Position numbers and translations under genes: made by a program. This document shows, piece after piece, positions 1 to 13,388 of a stretch of DNA of 64,000 nucleotides; position 1 is the first letter of the stretch, and every line of letters begins with the position of its first letter. This DNA is from Pratylenchus scribneri (taxonomy: Eukaryota; Nematoda; Chromadorea; Rhabditida; Pratylenchidae). The stretch covers positions 620,001 to 684,000 of the forward strand of contig JAQSEB010000142.1 of assembly GCA_030063045.1 (NCBI GenBank), given 5' to 3'. The notes under the pieces are model-generated. The model was not told the DNA's origin. It made no database searches and was given only the letters and a program-made list of their open reading frames with translations.

Positions 1-66
1 ATTTCACTAATTCTAAACAAATTGATTGTTGACCATAATTTGGCCCTTGCACAAATTTCATTTCAT

Positions 67-215
67 ATACCCGTATTTCCTCTATTAGAAGCCCCGGGGC
101 TTATAAATTTCATAGAACTTATAAAATTGGCTTCTTAAAAAAGAAGGGGTGAGGTATTTCAAATTGAATGGGGGCTTCTAATAGGAGGGGGCTTCTGATA
201 GAGGAAATACGGTAT
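67..215. mobile_element. Palindromic MITE, family A (copy 1)
   Basis: Ends are inverted copies of ATACCGTATTTCCTCTATTAG followed by AAGCCCC. The same ends recur at 565, 12721, 21074 and 32058. No coding capacity. Confidence 0.65.
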
Positions 216-285
216 AAATTAAGGGTCATAATTTTTTCCAATTTGAATTATTTTATATTAAATATTTGCATTCATTTATATTTAC

Positions 286-3200
286 CTGATCTGGTCGAAC
301 TTCCATCCCCGCGCATTCATAGACCAATTGTTCAATGTTGACTGTGCCACCAAAATTGGAGAATTCCACCGTTTCAGTGCGCATTTTATTCGTCGTTTGA
401 AAGGATTGAGCTTGCACATTGGCCGAATTGCCTTCCATCTCTTGTGAGCCTTGGGTGTTACTCCATGAATGCTTTTTTGTGAAGGAAATTAAAATATAGA
501 AATTCACATTATAAAAATGGGAAAATAAGTAAAAAAAAAAGTAAAAATTAAAACAAAAATATAAATACCGTATTTATTCTATTTTAAGCCTTGTCTCTAT
601 TTAAAGCCCGTCTTTATTATAAGCCCCGTCTCTATTTAAAGCCTAGTCTCTATTATAAGCCCCGTCTCTATTTAATGTCCCGTAGCTATTATAAGCCCCG
701 TCTCATCGAAAAATTCATGTCAAAACTAACCAATTTTTAAGCAAAATTAAGCCTAAATAAGCATTTTTAGAAAATTTATAAAGAACCGGGGCTTAAAATA
801 GAATAAATACGGTAAGTCTAGCAATATTTTATTTTAATTTAAATCTTATTTTATAAATAAAAAAAATAAAAAAAATATTCACGGATATCGCCGCTTTTAT
901 GCCAGTCATTTGGGCCGATTCCGAAACACCAGGAATTTGCATTGCCAAACTCGCAGCCATCCCGATGGGACCAGCCAACATTGCTGTAAATTTTGATTTA
1001 ATTTAAAAATTTCGCCAAATACTAAATATTTTTATCCTAAATTGTTAACGAGAAAATTGTACAATTAAATATTTAATATTGTATTTTAATAATAAATTAT
1101 AGAGTTAATATAAGGAAAAATATTAAATTAATAGTTAATACAAACAAAAAAGAATTTACTAATTCTATACTGTCGAAAAATATTAAATTTTGAGGCCATA
1201 TAATTTGGTCATAACTAGGTACTAGGGCTCAGGGTGAACAAAGCAAATTAGGCCTAAGAAATTTTTTAAAAAATTTCACAGGACATTCCTTTTAAAATTA
1301 AAATTTTATGCCTCAATTATATATTTAAATAAAAAATAATAATTTATTCGATAATTTTTAAAAAAAAACTTACATAACAATCTCAGAACCATCTCGCCAT
1401 TTAATTCGGCTTGTGTGCTCTGCTCTAAAATTGGGGAAATTAAATTATTTTTTTTTATGAGTAATTCTTATAATTTTTTTCCATCATAAGCTTCAAAATA
1501 ATCTAATATTAAAAAATGAGCCATTAGAAAAATTATTTTTATAATTTAAAAAAAATAATTTTCAATTAAAATTTTTTATTTAATAATGGAAAGGTTATAT
1601 ATGTTTAATTTATTATATTAAATTAATTAAAACATTAAAAATTTCATTTTATTAATTCTTAAAAAGGAATTTAATAGCTCTAACCCCGGTTCTGCTTATC
1701 TGAGTTAAGCTAACCTGGGTTTAAGACCAGAGTACGGTGTTAACGAGAGACTCTAACCATTCCATTGAGCAAACCCGGGTTGGCCCTAATAGGGGTTAGC
1801 TTAACCCGGAGATTATATAAGGGCCTAGAAGAGGTGTTGTAGTTAGGATATTGAGATGATTTTTAATTCATCATATCCGTAACCTGACCCCTGATGACTC
1901 TAACCCTGATTTTGACGACCCATAAAGAGAGGACCCTTAACTTTTCAAAAAAGGAATGTAACAAACAAAAGTAAAAGTCCCAATTTTTTAAATTGAAAAT
2001 GTCCCCAAGACATTTTTATCCACCTCTTTTCTTCTCGGTTGAATTCGTTTTCAGTATTTGATTTGTTGTTCCATTTGTACTAGTAACTGTGTTCTGAAGG
2101 CCGGTGCTCAATGTGTATGAAATGCGAAGGCGACTGGCCACCAAACCGCCGGACACTTCCCTACTCTGAATCAATTGCCAATCCAATTTGCATGGTTTGA
2201 TTGGGCCACCAGTCTAGAAAGGGGTAAAATTCATTTATATAGTTCAAAAAATGATAATTGAATTGATTAAAATTTATTAATTAAGAGAAAAATTTTTGGT
2301 TTATTTTACTTTGGACAAATAGCCAAAAGTACTCATCATTGGTTCATTAGATAATTTAGTTTAACCTGCAACATTGAGATTTTATGAGTGAATTTTTCAT
2401 TGCATTAAAAAATTTAGTGTCCCATTGAAAAATTAAATGTGATTGGAAATTTGTTATGCCATTAGATTATTTATTGGCCATTGTGGAATTCAAAGTGGAA
2501 TTCGGGAATTTGAGATGTCATCGAAAATTTGAGGTTATATTTGTAAATTTAGTAAGCCATTAATAGAAAAAATTTAAGTTCTATTGAAAAATTAATTTGT
2601 CATTGGAATATATAGTTTGTCATTGAAAACTATAGTAGTCCGAAATCGGTTTGATATCAGAAAAGCGATGAAATTTAAAATCGAAGTGTATTTTTGCTTG
2701 TTAAAAACGATAATAGGAGAAATCTAGATATTCAAAAATTGAAAACCGAATTTAAAACTGACATTTTTGTAAAATCGACTTTGGACTACTTTATTGTAAA
2801 GTTAATTAGGCCAATGGAATGTTTTTTTTTAATGTTACATTTAAAATTTTATTGTGCCTTTGGGATATTATGAGGAAAATAAATATCAAAAATCCGTTAA
2901 AGTAAGACCTAATTGAGGATTGATTTGGCTTGACCCAGACTAATATTAACAATGGATTTTGTGATTGTTGAATTGTTTTTCTTAAAGGCATTCAATATTT
3001 TTAAGCCACAAAGCTCATTTATTCTAAAGAAAAATATTTTTAAAATTTATTTAAAATTAAATTCATTAAAATTTTTTCTTAATTTTTTCTTAATTTTTTG
3101 GACATAATTTTTTTTCACCGGAACTTACAATTTTAACTTTCATTGGCAACCATCCATAAACACTAATATTTTGGATAACCGCAAATGGGGGCGAAAAATC

Positions 3201-6200
3201 CAGCAAAATGAACCAAAGGCCTTGTTGCTTATTGATGCGATATTTTCGATTGGCCAAATCCGGAAATTGTTGAGGGAATTTTTGCGTCAAATCCAATGGC
3301 TTAAAATCCTTGTCGAACAAATCCAACGGTTGACGGCGCAAATCCGTCACAGTGACATTGATTAAACTTTTTTTGCCACCCAAATGCAAAAGAGCACATT
3401 GTTTCTCCGTCATGTTGTCTGGCATTTTGAAGAGAATCCTAAAAATATTTTGGGAATTAATTAAATTATATTTTCCCAAATAGAGGTCATTTCAATAAAC
3501 TGGGCCGTTCTTATGGTCATAGCTCAACAAGGAATCAACCAATTAAAGAAGGGGATATGCCAATCCAAACCCTAAATGCCCTATAAAAATTGGCCTTTCT
3601 AATCTATTGAAAATTTAAATGTTTTCTTTGAAATATCTGCCTCTCAAAATTGGATTTATTAAATTCAAAGGATTTAATCTTTTATAAACAAGATAGCATA
3701 AAATTTCAAAGGGTTAATGCAGAGGAAACAATTATCTTTCCAATGGCATCATCACTTTCATTGATTAATTTATTCGTTAAAATTAAAAAATTGAAAAGAC
3801 AATACTTAAAAGTCTAACATTAATTTTTGTTTTTGTAATTTTAATTTTCGGTACTTTTATAATTTGGGTCCCTTTTTTGTTTAGAAAAGAAAAAGCGAAG
3901 TGCGCTACTTTAGGTTTATCAATTTTCAGAATTAGGTTTAGGATCCATCAGGGATAAGAATTGAAAAAAAGCACCTCTCCGTAACACTTAATCCTATCCA
4001 AAACCATAGGAGAGGGGCCTTCTCTTTTCTACACTTTTTCTCTGATGAGGAAAAAGGGCACCCAAATAACACAAGTAAGTACCAATTTTTCAACTACAAA
4101 TTTTTTTTAATTCTGGTTTTTGGCTTTTAACAATTCTAATGATTTTAAATTTTATATCAATTTCAAGATATAACCGTGATATTTTAATTGGTAAACGATT
4201 AATTTTTGATATAAGGTAAATTAATAGATTAAATTAATTAATTCACAATAATAATATTATGTCATTTTTCTTGTTTTTGTTTTTGATAATTTTCTAATTA
4301 AGGACTTCGTAGTTTGGATTTGTTTTTGGTACCCACATCCCTCCACCAAAATCAAGACACCCAAGATCCTCCACCAAAATGATGGGCCTTTCTGCCCAAA
4401 TCCAAAACAGGGCTTGCCTTCCTCCCTAAATCCAAGCTGGGCCTTCGCCTCACGCAAATCCAGCCTCGGCTATTTTCCCTCACCCAAATCCAAAACATGG
4501 CCTTTTTCTTCCCCAAATCAAAGTTGGGCCTTCTCTCTTCACCCAAATCCGTGCTGTGCCTTTTCCCAAAACAAACTACAATTTTATTTTCCATCCCCCT
4601 TTAAAATCCAATACTGCCTTCTCTATAGAAGGCAGAGTTTGGATTTGGGCACTTCGGCAAATCCCTCATAATTCCGCTCGACAAATTTCCTTTCCAAATC
4701 AAAGCTCCAAATCTCCCTAATAAAAATAAATCTGGCCTCGAATTTTCATATTTCTAATTTTTATAAAAAAATATTACAGAAAATATTAGAAATTTTTAAT
4801 TCTACTGAAATTTACAAGAAACTTTTTAAAAATCTCGACTTCTAAAGAATCAAGAGATTTGAGAACAGTTTCAATCGACTCGGTATGGGCTGGTCGCTGA
4901 TGTAATCTATGAAATTTTAATTTCACACTCATCAGTCCGTGGCAAAAATCAGTAAACCAAAATAAATTTAGGAGTGCGTTTTGGTACAAATAGGCGACGT
5001 TCCAACTAGGCGACGGCGCCTATAGCTAATTAAGGGCTAAATGGACATTGGTGATTTTGATATAAAATTAAAGATCCCACTTCCGGCTATCGAAATGTAT
5101 GATTAAGAATTAATAGAATTGTATTTAAAAACCCATTAAATAAGACAACAATTATAAATTTTCGAATTTTTCAAGGTTTTTTGAACACAATCCCGCCAAA
5201 TCTAAATCAATCCAGATAAATTTTATATCTATCGAGAGCCAGAAGTGCCTTATTTAATTTCTTACTAAAATCATCAGTTTAGCCATTAATTAGGTACAAG
5301 CTCCGTCGCCCAAGTAGGAAGTCGCCCAGTTGAGCATGTCCCGCTAATTCGGATGAACCTAATTACGCGTATGTATGATATTCAGAGGCCGAGATTCCCA
5401 AATAAGCAGTATTTGTTATGTTTGAGTCCTCTTTTTGGGTCACCTTGGTAAAAGTGAGGAAAAAGTGAAGGGTCCCCCCTTTGGTGTTAGGGTTTGGGTT
5501 TGGGTTTAGGATACATTTGGGATGATTTTTAGCAAATCCCCATCCTATTCTTAAAATATCCCTGAATGACCCTAACCCTAAACCTGATGACCCATAGGGG
5601 AGACCAAGCACTTCTCATAAAGAGGACTCAAACCAGGTTGGCCGACACTTGCGGACCCGACACTTGCGGACGAAATGGTTTGGAGCCGAAGGTGGTAAAG
5701 TTAGAGTGGCATTGTTTATAGGATATTATTAGGCATAAAATTAGCTACAAAATGACATCAATTGCGTTGACCAATGTTAAATATTCAATGAGTTATGGCC
5801 AAAAAACCGTCAAAATAGCAATTTTAATTAAATCAACGGTTTTTTGGCCATAACTCGGTGAATACTCAATATTGGTAAAAGCTTTTGATTTCATTTTGTA
5901 GCTAATTTTATGCCTTATAATATGCCATGAACAATGTCACTCCAGCTTTATCACCTTCGGCTCCAGACCGTTTCGTCCGCAAGTGTCGGATCCGCAAGTG
6001 TCGCAGTACGACTCAAACTTAAAAAAGTACTAAATAAGCTATTCCAGCATCTGGCTAATTCCGGATTTATCTAATTTCCATTATTAGCTGTCAAGTTTAA
6101 TATATTATGCTTTTTTAGCTTCATTTAAAAATATTCAGCCAATGCCCAACATGTACACTTTCTTTTCAATTCTAATTTTAATGTTTTCCATTCAATTTAT

Positions 6201-9200
6201 TCAAATGGAAAAAAACTGAATTTGAAAATGCTCGTGACAATGCAATAGAAACCATTCAAAAAAAGAAATCATCATTTATAGAGAATTATGAGGCATTACA
6301 AAATCTTTTAACCGAAAGGGAAAAATGCCACCAGCTTTTTGACGCATTGAATCGATGGCATGGTGAATTTGATGGTTTAGAAGAATTATGCCAATTCATT
6401 ACTGGACCTGTAGAACATGTTTCGAACGCAAAACTTGCTTTTAATGAGTTGCAGCATTTTATAGGAAAACAGGGAAAACCGAAGCGATTTCTGGCAAAAT
6501 TGTGTTTTCCGCACTATAAAATAGTGATAGCAGAGGAAATGAAAAGATCAATTTTGGATATGGAAAAAGTGGCAGTGGAATTTATGAACAAGAAGAATGA
6601 AGAAAGAAATGAAAATCAATGATGATTTTTTGTGCCGACAAATTGAAGAAATTTTTCGAAATGTATCACTCACTTTATTTTTTTCCCCTTTCGGTTGATG
6701 GGATATTTTTGTCTTTAAATTTGATCAATAAAAATTCAGAAACAATCTATTTTTTATGGTATCATGATACTTATATCTGTTGCGGTAAATATTGGAAATT
6801 GATAAATTTAGCCCATAAACCGGTCTGAAATTGAAATGACATAGACTATATCGACCATGCCGAGTCGAATGAGCCTACTCACGTCACGAGTCTGTACGAT
6901 GCCTAGAAGACGAGATTTCCAAAATTTACCAGCCAAGTTTCTGGTAAATTCCGGAGATTTATTTATACTTTTGATGAACCATTTTTCAACCAGTATTTTG
7001 AGTTTAATTTGTAGTTTTTTGTCAATTTATTTGCATTTATTTGATTTGTCCATATAGATAAATTTTTTAAAGAATTTTTCACAACAATGATTAAATCAAT
7101 TGAGGGAGGGGAATGCTATTCAATAATTTACCATTGTGGTTTTAATTTGTAATAATTTTGAATAATTTGTAAAATTGATTTCTTCCAAAAATTCGGATTT
7201 TTACATCAACTATGTTTAATTTTAATAAAATTGGATTTCAAAATTTTTTTGAAATCTGAATCCTTGAGGAATTGGTATTTATAAAACTGGAGACCAGAAT
7301 TATTGGTCTAAATTTTAGAAAACAATTTGGATTTTAAAATGGTTTATCTCTTCCCAAGATTGAATAATTCCTCGCCCAGATCTTGTTAAGATAATACAAT
7401 TATTGAATCAGCAGTTGAATTTCCCCAATTATAATAGGTATTTTTAAAGATGTATTAAAATATTTTACATATTGTGTAGAATTGGCCAATTAATTTGTCA
7501 TTTCGAAAATTTGCGATCCCATTCCTTTCCTTTTTTAAAAGATGGCTCTTTTTTCCCGACCACTCTTCACTTTTATTTCTGACTTTTCATTTTACAGTTT
7601 CCGCTAAAGACAAATCCTCCGTCCCCACATCTCTATAAATCCACTTTCCTTCCCCTCCGTCTTCTTTCTAAAAATCCAAAGGGAAAAGTCCCATCTTTAT
7701 CAAACTGCCCTTCCCATAAATGAACCCAAATTGCCCAAATTGATCAAAATAACAAACACAGGACCTAAAAATGTCCAATTTCTATCAAATTCCCTTCCCA
7801 TTTATTATAATATGAACCCAAATTGATCAAATTAACAAATACAGGACCTGAAAATGACCAATTTCTGATATCAAATTCCCTTCCCATTTATTCTAAAATG
7901 AACTCAAATTGCCCAAATTGATCAAAATAACATTAGAGAGGAAATTATTTTGGCCAATTTTGATATCAAATTCCCTTCCCATTTATACTAAAATGAACTC
8001 AAATTGCCCAAACTGATCAAAATAACATTAGAGGGGAAATTATTTTGGCCAATTTTTAGAAATTTTTTTTCCTCATTTGGCTATAAATATATAGCTTTGA
8101 AAATTGTCTTTGTTAGCTTCATAAAATTAAAATTAACCAAAGAAATATCCACACAAAAAATGCTCTCTTCCTTCCCAATTATTGCGTTCTTAACGCTTAT
8201 GTCTGCGCAATTTGGCCAAAGTGCCAAAAGTGAACATGCTCGAAATATGGAAAAAGACAAGATACAGGCAGAGAAAGAAGAATTTGTGAAAAATTATGAA
8301 GCATTAGGACGTTTAACCCATTTGCCACAATGCAAATTGCTTGTTGCAGCATTGAATCAAAAAAATGCCGACGTGGAAGTCATTTGCCAATCCATTTTGA
8401 ATCATGCAAATGATGCTTCAATGGAGATGCAACAATATTTGGCAAAACAGGGTCTTCAGCATTATCACAAAGTATTGGCAGAGGACATCAACGCAAGAGT
8501 TTTGGCTTTGAAAACAGCGGCAGTAGCATTGCAAGATTCCCCAAATGTATAAGTTCAAGAATGAAGAAGAGAAATGAGCGGAATATGTTGACAAATCGAA
8601 AACGAATTTTTCAATTTAATGTTATTTTTTACTCTTCGGCTTTTTTTAATTCCTTTTCTTCGGTGATTTGATTTTTTGGGCTCTAAAATTTCTATATCAA
8701 AATGAGCATAAATGCTCTGAACCGGCAAATTTTACAACATTTTTTCTCGCCTTAATCTTCTCTTGGCAAATCCTCCCTTTTTTGGATCATTGATGGCTCA
8801 ATTCCTAAAACCCACAACATCATTCACATTTCTTATAGCCAGAACAATTTTTCCTTTATCTTCCAGTCAAAAATTCCAACAAGTATCCATTTTTCGACCT
8901 TCATCTATGCTATATTTGTTATTGCTGACTAATAATGAAAGTTAATTTTGGAATTTTCCACTTTTGAAAGTTTTAAAAATTAATCAATTTTTATTATTGA
9001 CGCAATATTTAATTCCCTTTTCCATTTCCCTGCATTGCCATTTCCCAACGATTGCCGGTGGGAGGAGTTGATGCGAAGGGTATGCGACGGTTTGTGGCGG
9101 GCCGGTTTGTGGCGAACTAGTTTTTGCTTTATAACTCATCTTAATCTGAACCGTTTTGGAATGTTTTTATATTCATTTGATAGAGCAATGTATTATCTAT

Positions 9201-12200
9201 CGAATGATATAAAAATCATTTTATATTATTCAAAATAAAGAAAGTTATGAGCTATTGAATAAAAGTGGGCAAAATGGTGTCAATTTTGAAGGTTTTTGAA
9301 TTTTTAAAAATGCAAAAATATGTTTTATAATTTGATTTTTATATGGGCTGATAGAGAATTTTTTGCTCTATTCAATGATATAAAAAACATACGAAAACAT
9401 TTATTAGGCGCTGAGCTATTAGCTTTCGCCACAAACCGGCCGCGCCACAAAACGTCCCGCTCCGGATGCGAACGTAATTATCAGATTCAAAAAATGATTT
9501 TAATTCAGACTTGAGAGAGAATTATGTTTAATCCATTTAAATAATTTTAAAATTCAATTGATGAGAACTGTCTTCGTATATTTGTGGCATTTTTCACCAA
9601 AATTCCTCAGAATATAACCCAAATAATCAAAAATTCGCAAACTCACTTATCCTCCGTGAAACTGGCCCCAATTGAATAGAATGGCTCATATTTATCATAG
9701 AGCATGCTGGAATTTGACGGTCTTTTCACCACCTTATTAGGCTTCGGCACTCGATTGATGAAAATGGCACTTTGGCGTTCACCACAAATTGCTTTCACCA
9801 TTGGCTTCATCGTTGGCAATGTTTCGATCCGAAAGAATGGATTTATGTAGGGCTGACCTGTTTTAAGGGAATGAAAATATTTTTTGGCATTGATCTAGGC
9901 TGTGAGAGGGATGGAGGCGCCCATAGCCAATTTAACTTTAGAGATATAGGCAAAAGGCGCTTAGGTCGGAATTATATTCGATGTGGCTTAAAAAATAACG
10001 AATTCAATAATATCGATATTTTCTACATTTTGGTATTTAGAAAAGCATTTTTCTTAATGAGAAAAAATTTTTTAAATAAGATAACCCCTACAGCAGAGCA
10101 AAATTTTCTTCAAAATGATTCCGTAAGGAAATTGTAATGAAAATTTCCAAAAATGATTTTTATCATTAACTTACTACCGAAAATACAGATTGTGATGCCT
10201 CGGTCGGGATTCTGATTACCGAACACCGAATTATTATAATCCCGAAAATTATCGAACTGGATCCCCCGTACCAGCCGATCTCTACTAAACTTATTGCCAT
10301 TTATTATATAAATCACTGAATCAATTCTGATGATTTTATTGTGTACCAAATAAAAAGAATAGCATAATTAGGGCTTGTTATACAATTGAATCAATTATGA
10401 TGATTTTATAAAAAAAAGTAGCAGAATTTTTGTTGGCTATACAATGATATTAATTTTATTTAACAGATTTTGCCAGAAACAATTGAAATTTCTCTAAATC
10501 AAAAATTAAAATTTTTAAATTTTTTTTTGAACAAAACTTCATCAATTTTAAACAAATTTAATAAGATTAGTATCATTTAATATTTTTAAATTTTTTTTTT
10601 TAAAAATGGTTTGTGTCTTCGCTACTTCGGCAGAGGAGAGAGAGGGACTTACTCAATTGTGATTCATAGCAAATGGCAAGTCTGAAAATAAATAATTATA
10701 AAATTCATTTATAGATTTGACAAAAATTATTTTAAACATTTAAAGTTTCTCAAGAACGGTATTTTTTGTACTCATTGAATTTATCCATATGCCTTGGAAT
10801 CAATACAAGATAAAAATTTTATTTGTTTAATGATTATGGAATTGAAGAATAAGAATATTTATTTTAAATCCAACAGAAAAAAGAGATCGAAGAACTAGAA
10901 AAAACCCAAAATCTATGGCCTCTAAAATTGATCAGATAACTCGAGACATATGATATGAATATTTTGTAGTTTATACTTAGTGAAAATATATTTTAAAACC
11001 CACTAGAAAATGTGGGCCGAAATGAATATATTAAGGTTAGATGAAGACTATTTTTATAATTTATATCTCTAAAAACTTAAATGACAACATTTTCTTATGG
11101 TAAAATTATATTGCCTAAATTTTTGATAAGTTTTTCCTTCTATCTATATTTCATACCCGGTCCAAGGCCCGAATTTGTTCGTCTCACACAATTCGAACAT
11201 CAACTTTGGTTCATTGCACAAATTTTGGTTCGCGAAATTGTCCTCGCCATTCGGAAAGACAATGTCGTTGGATTTGCCATTGACAGTGCCATCCAATGTT
11301 CTGGAAAATTTTAAATACAAATTTATAATAAAAATAAAACCATAATTAATTTTGGATCACCATAATCAAAAATTAAGTTTTTAGATTCAAATTTTCACTA
11401 AAAATATGAGTAGGTGAAATTTTTTAATATTTTCTTTACAGTACCCAGGGATATTCTTTTGACCATAGTTTATATCTCATTTTTAGAAGACATTATACTA
11501 TTCAAAAGCCCTAATATTCCTCTTAAATGTGATTCCTCCAATACATTAATTTTAATTAATACAGTAAAACCTCTTTTAATACCGTACTTTCTATTAATTA
11601 CTCACCCCATAATTTTTAATTGATACAGTATAACCTCTTTTAATACCGTACTTTCTATTAATTACTCACCCCATAATTTTTAATTGATACAGTATAACCT
11701 CTTTTAATACCGTACTTTCTATTAATTACTCACCCCATAATTTTTAATTGATACAGTATAGCCTCTTTTAATACCGTACTTTCTATTAATTGCTCACCCC
11801 CTAATTTTTAATTGATACAGTATAACCTCTTTTAATACCGTACTTTCTATTAATTACTCACCCCATAATTTTTAATTGATACAGTATAACCTCTTTTAAT
11901 ACCGTACCCTCTATTAATTCCTCATCATCCATTAATTTTCCTCTCTCCGAAAGTGTTGAAAATAGTAATCCCCATGGGATTTAAAATAGGTTATACGGTC
12001 AATTTTACTTAAAATCAGAATGATATTAGATTCCTCTAAAACTAGAATATTTAACTTGCAAAATTTGATTCGTCTTCAATTCATTTAATCAACAGATTAG
12101 CTTTTTAATTAATACGCAATTTTTGAAAAATGAAGTGTCTCTTCTTACGGGTACGAGTGATTAGGGTCCGGGTTAGGGTTACGGCAGATGATAACCAATC

Positions 12201-12540
12201 CTTTAATGAGCCAAACTATACCGGATGACCTATGGGGTTACCGTAACTTTTCTCATATTGCCCAAAAAAATCTCATAAAGATAACAGAAAAGTACCGAAA
12301 GTTTAATTGGAAGAATAACTATTAATTTAAAGCTCCTATCTATGTAGATAAGGTCTAATTTTATAATTAGAAAAATTCTTACAAAATTCCCTGCTTATCG
12401 AATGTTGCGAATCGTTGCTTTCTGTTCTTGAATACTTTTCGGTCGAATGCGTCAAACACTTGCACCAAAGCGCCAGCCATTTGAAAGAGCACATAAAGGG
12501 TGGAAAACAGAGCCAGCAGACATAACCATTTTGGATTCAT
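286..12540 (-). CDS. Unrecognised multi-exon protein with N-terminal signal/anchor (3' end outside window)
   Basis: Ten exons on the minus strand join in frame: 12540-12383, 11300-11157, 10681-10653, 10279-10178, 9857-9647, 3438-3129, 2213-2024, 1424-1374, 983-883 and 471-286, giving 494 codons before the gene leaves the window. The start at 12540 is followed by a hydrophobic stretch (WLCLLALFSTLYVLFQMAG), either a signal peptide or an anchor. Several Cys and N-x-S/T sites suggest a secreted or extracellular glycoprotein. The product has a hydrophobic segment near LLSMLAGPIGMAASLAM. The 6.2 kb intron between 9647 and 3438 contains two plus-strand secreted-protein genes and several MITEs. Joining across this intron rests on matching splice phase (AA|G); the two halves could be separate genes. 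I do not recognise the family. Confidence 0.6.
565..814. mobile_element. Palindromic MITE, family A (copy 2)
   Basis: Starts ATACCGTATTTATTCTATTTT and ends with its inverse. The interior carries a run of short repeats of the type AAGCCCCGTCTCTATTT. It lies in an intron of the minus-strand gene. Confidence 0.6.
5420..5633. mobile_element. Palindromic MITE, family C (copy 1) with telomere-like core
   Basis: Inverted ends GTTTGAGTCCTCTTTTTGGG / its complement. The interior contains GGGTTTGGGTTTAGG and CCCTAACCC strings. A related element is at 23466-23682. Confidence 0.6.
5634..6010. mobile_element. Long palindromic MITE, family B (copy 1), flanked by ACTCAAAC
   Basis: Both ends carry a doubled CGACACTTGCGGA motif in inverted orientation, and the arms (TTAGCTACAAAATGACATCA, GAGTTATGGCCAAAAAACCG) fold back over nearly the whole length. 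ACTCAAAC occurs directly at 5626-5633 and 6011-6018, a likely 8-bp target duplication. Two further copies lie near 13047 and 18440. Confidence 0.7.
6151..6622 (+). pseudogene. Secreted-protein paralogue with a frameshift in an A run
   Basis: An ATG at 6151 opens a hydrophobic leader (MYTFFSILILMFSIQF) that ends at a TGA at 6217. The +1 frame from about 6215 then runs to the TGA at 6620-6622 and resembles the gene at 8160: shared features are the ENARD/EHARN segment, NYEAL, a conserved Cys, and a helical Q/K-rich body. The break sits at a run of seven A residues, so either this is a pseudogene or the assembly has one wrong base. It is nested in the large intron of the opposite-strand gene. Confidence 0.55.
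8160..8552 (+). CDS. Small secreted helical protein, 130 aa
   Basis: Start chosen at 8160 (AAAAAATG), which gives a clear signal peptide (MLSSFPIIAFLTLMSAQFG) followed by a charged, probably all-helical protein with two Cys (residues in LPQCKLL and VICQSIL). An in-frame upstream extension to 8004 exists but would bury the leader. No domain recognised. The nearby locus at 6151-6622 is a paralogue, so this is a small tandem family. Such secreted proteins are common nematode surface, pseudocoelomic or effector products; the sequence gives no further indication. Confidence 0.6.
   Translation: MLSSFPIIAFLTLMSAQFGQSAKSEHARNMEKDKIQAEKEEFVKNYEALGRLTHLPQCKLLVAALNQKNADVEVICQSILNHANDASMEMQQYLAKQGLQHYHKVLAEDINARVLALKTAAVALQDSPNV
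9088..9458. mobile_element. Palindromic MITE, family E
   Basis: Inverted ends built on GGCCGGTTTGTGGCGAA (left about 9099, right about 9425-9441). Inner arms also pair (TATAACTCA / TGAGCTAT). No ORF of note. Confidence 0.55.
11571..11935. repeat. 64-bp tandem repeat, about 5.7 copies
   Basis: The unit contains CTCTTTTAATACCGTACTTT and TTAATTACTCACCCCATAAT, with successive CTCTTTTAAT starts 64 bases apart. The ACCGTA...CTATTA core resembles the ends of MITE family A. Confidence 0.8.
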
Positions 12541-12720
12541 TTTAAAATTATTTTTCTATCTAAGAATTATAATTCTATAAAATATACGAAAGTTCGAACA
12601 AAAATTAAGTGAAATATTTAATTTGTCCAAAAAGTATGACTAAAAGTTTGGAACAGTTCCGAAGTTATCCCAGATTCATAAAACTTATACCCCTATCATC
12701 GAACTAGTGTCAATTCTAAA

Positions 12721-12908
12721 TTACCGTAAATTATCTATTAGAAGTCAAAAGCCTACCCCTCGAAAAATTTATGTCAAAAATAATCAATTTAGAGGTGAAA
12801 TTAAGCTGAAATAAACATTTATTTTTCTAAAAAATTTCAGAAAATTCTCCCTTCAGCAGAGGGCCTCTGAAATTTATCCAAGGACTTCCAATAGAGGATT
12901 TACTGTAA
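12721..12908. mobile_element. Palindromic MITE, family A (copy 3)
   Basis: Begins TTACCGTAAATTATCTATTA and ends with the degenerate inverse (AATAGAGGATTTACTGTAA). Confidence 0.5.
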
Positions 12909-13046
12909 CCGAAAAGGAAAAAAGATCATCCGTTTTATAACATTTTAAAATCTGAAAATGGTTTGAAATGACAATAATAAAAGAATAAACATTTAAACCT
13001 ATAAATATTTTTGGGCTCTATATTTTCAATTTGGCAGTTTTTATGG

Positions 13047-13388
13047 TTAGCCAACATTTGCGGATATGACACTTGCCGATGAAAAGGTCTAGTGCCGATG
13101 GTAAAACTTTGGGAATTGTTTTGAGCATTTAAGCATAAAATTAGCTATAAAATAACATCAAAAGCATTGGCCAATATTAAATATTCACTGAGTTGTGGCC
13201 AAAAAACTGTTGTTTTACAAATTAAATTTCTTTTCGTTTTTTTGGCCATAAAACGGTGAATACTCCATATTGGCTAATGCTTTTGATGTTATTTTTAGCT
13301 AATTTTATGCTTAATAAAATGCTTTAAAAAATAGGAGTTTTACCAACATCGACACCAGAAAATTTCGACCGAGGTCCGAAAATATCGA
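13047..13388. mobile_element. Long palindromic MITE, family B (copy 2)
   Basis: Same arms as at 5634: AAAATTAGCTATAAAATAAC, ACTGAGTTGTGGCCAAAAAA and their inverses. More decayed at the ends. Confidence 0.55.

Noticed and set aside
4257..4671. Overlapping ORFs on both strands with repeated FxLGxK or PSPKSKxWxF peptides
   Set aside because: Caused by short imperfect repeats of CCCAAATCCAA...GGGCCTT; no gene evidence.
5480..5585. Telomeric repeats (GGGTTTGGG / CCCTAACCC)
   Set aside because: Short, irregular and inside a palindromic MITE; not a telomere. The same holds for 55570-55740.
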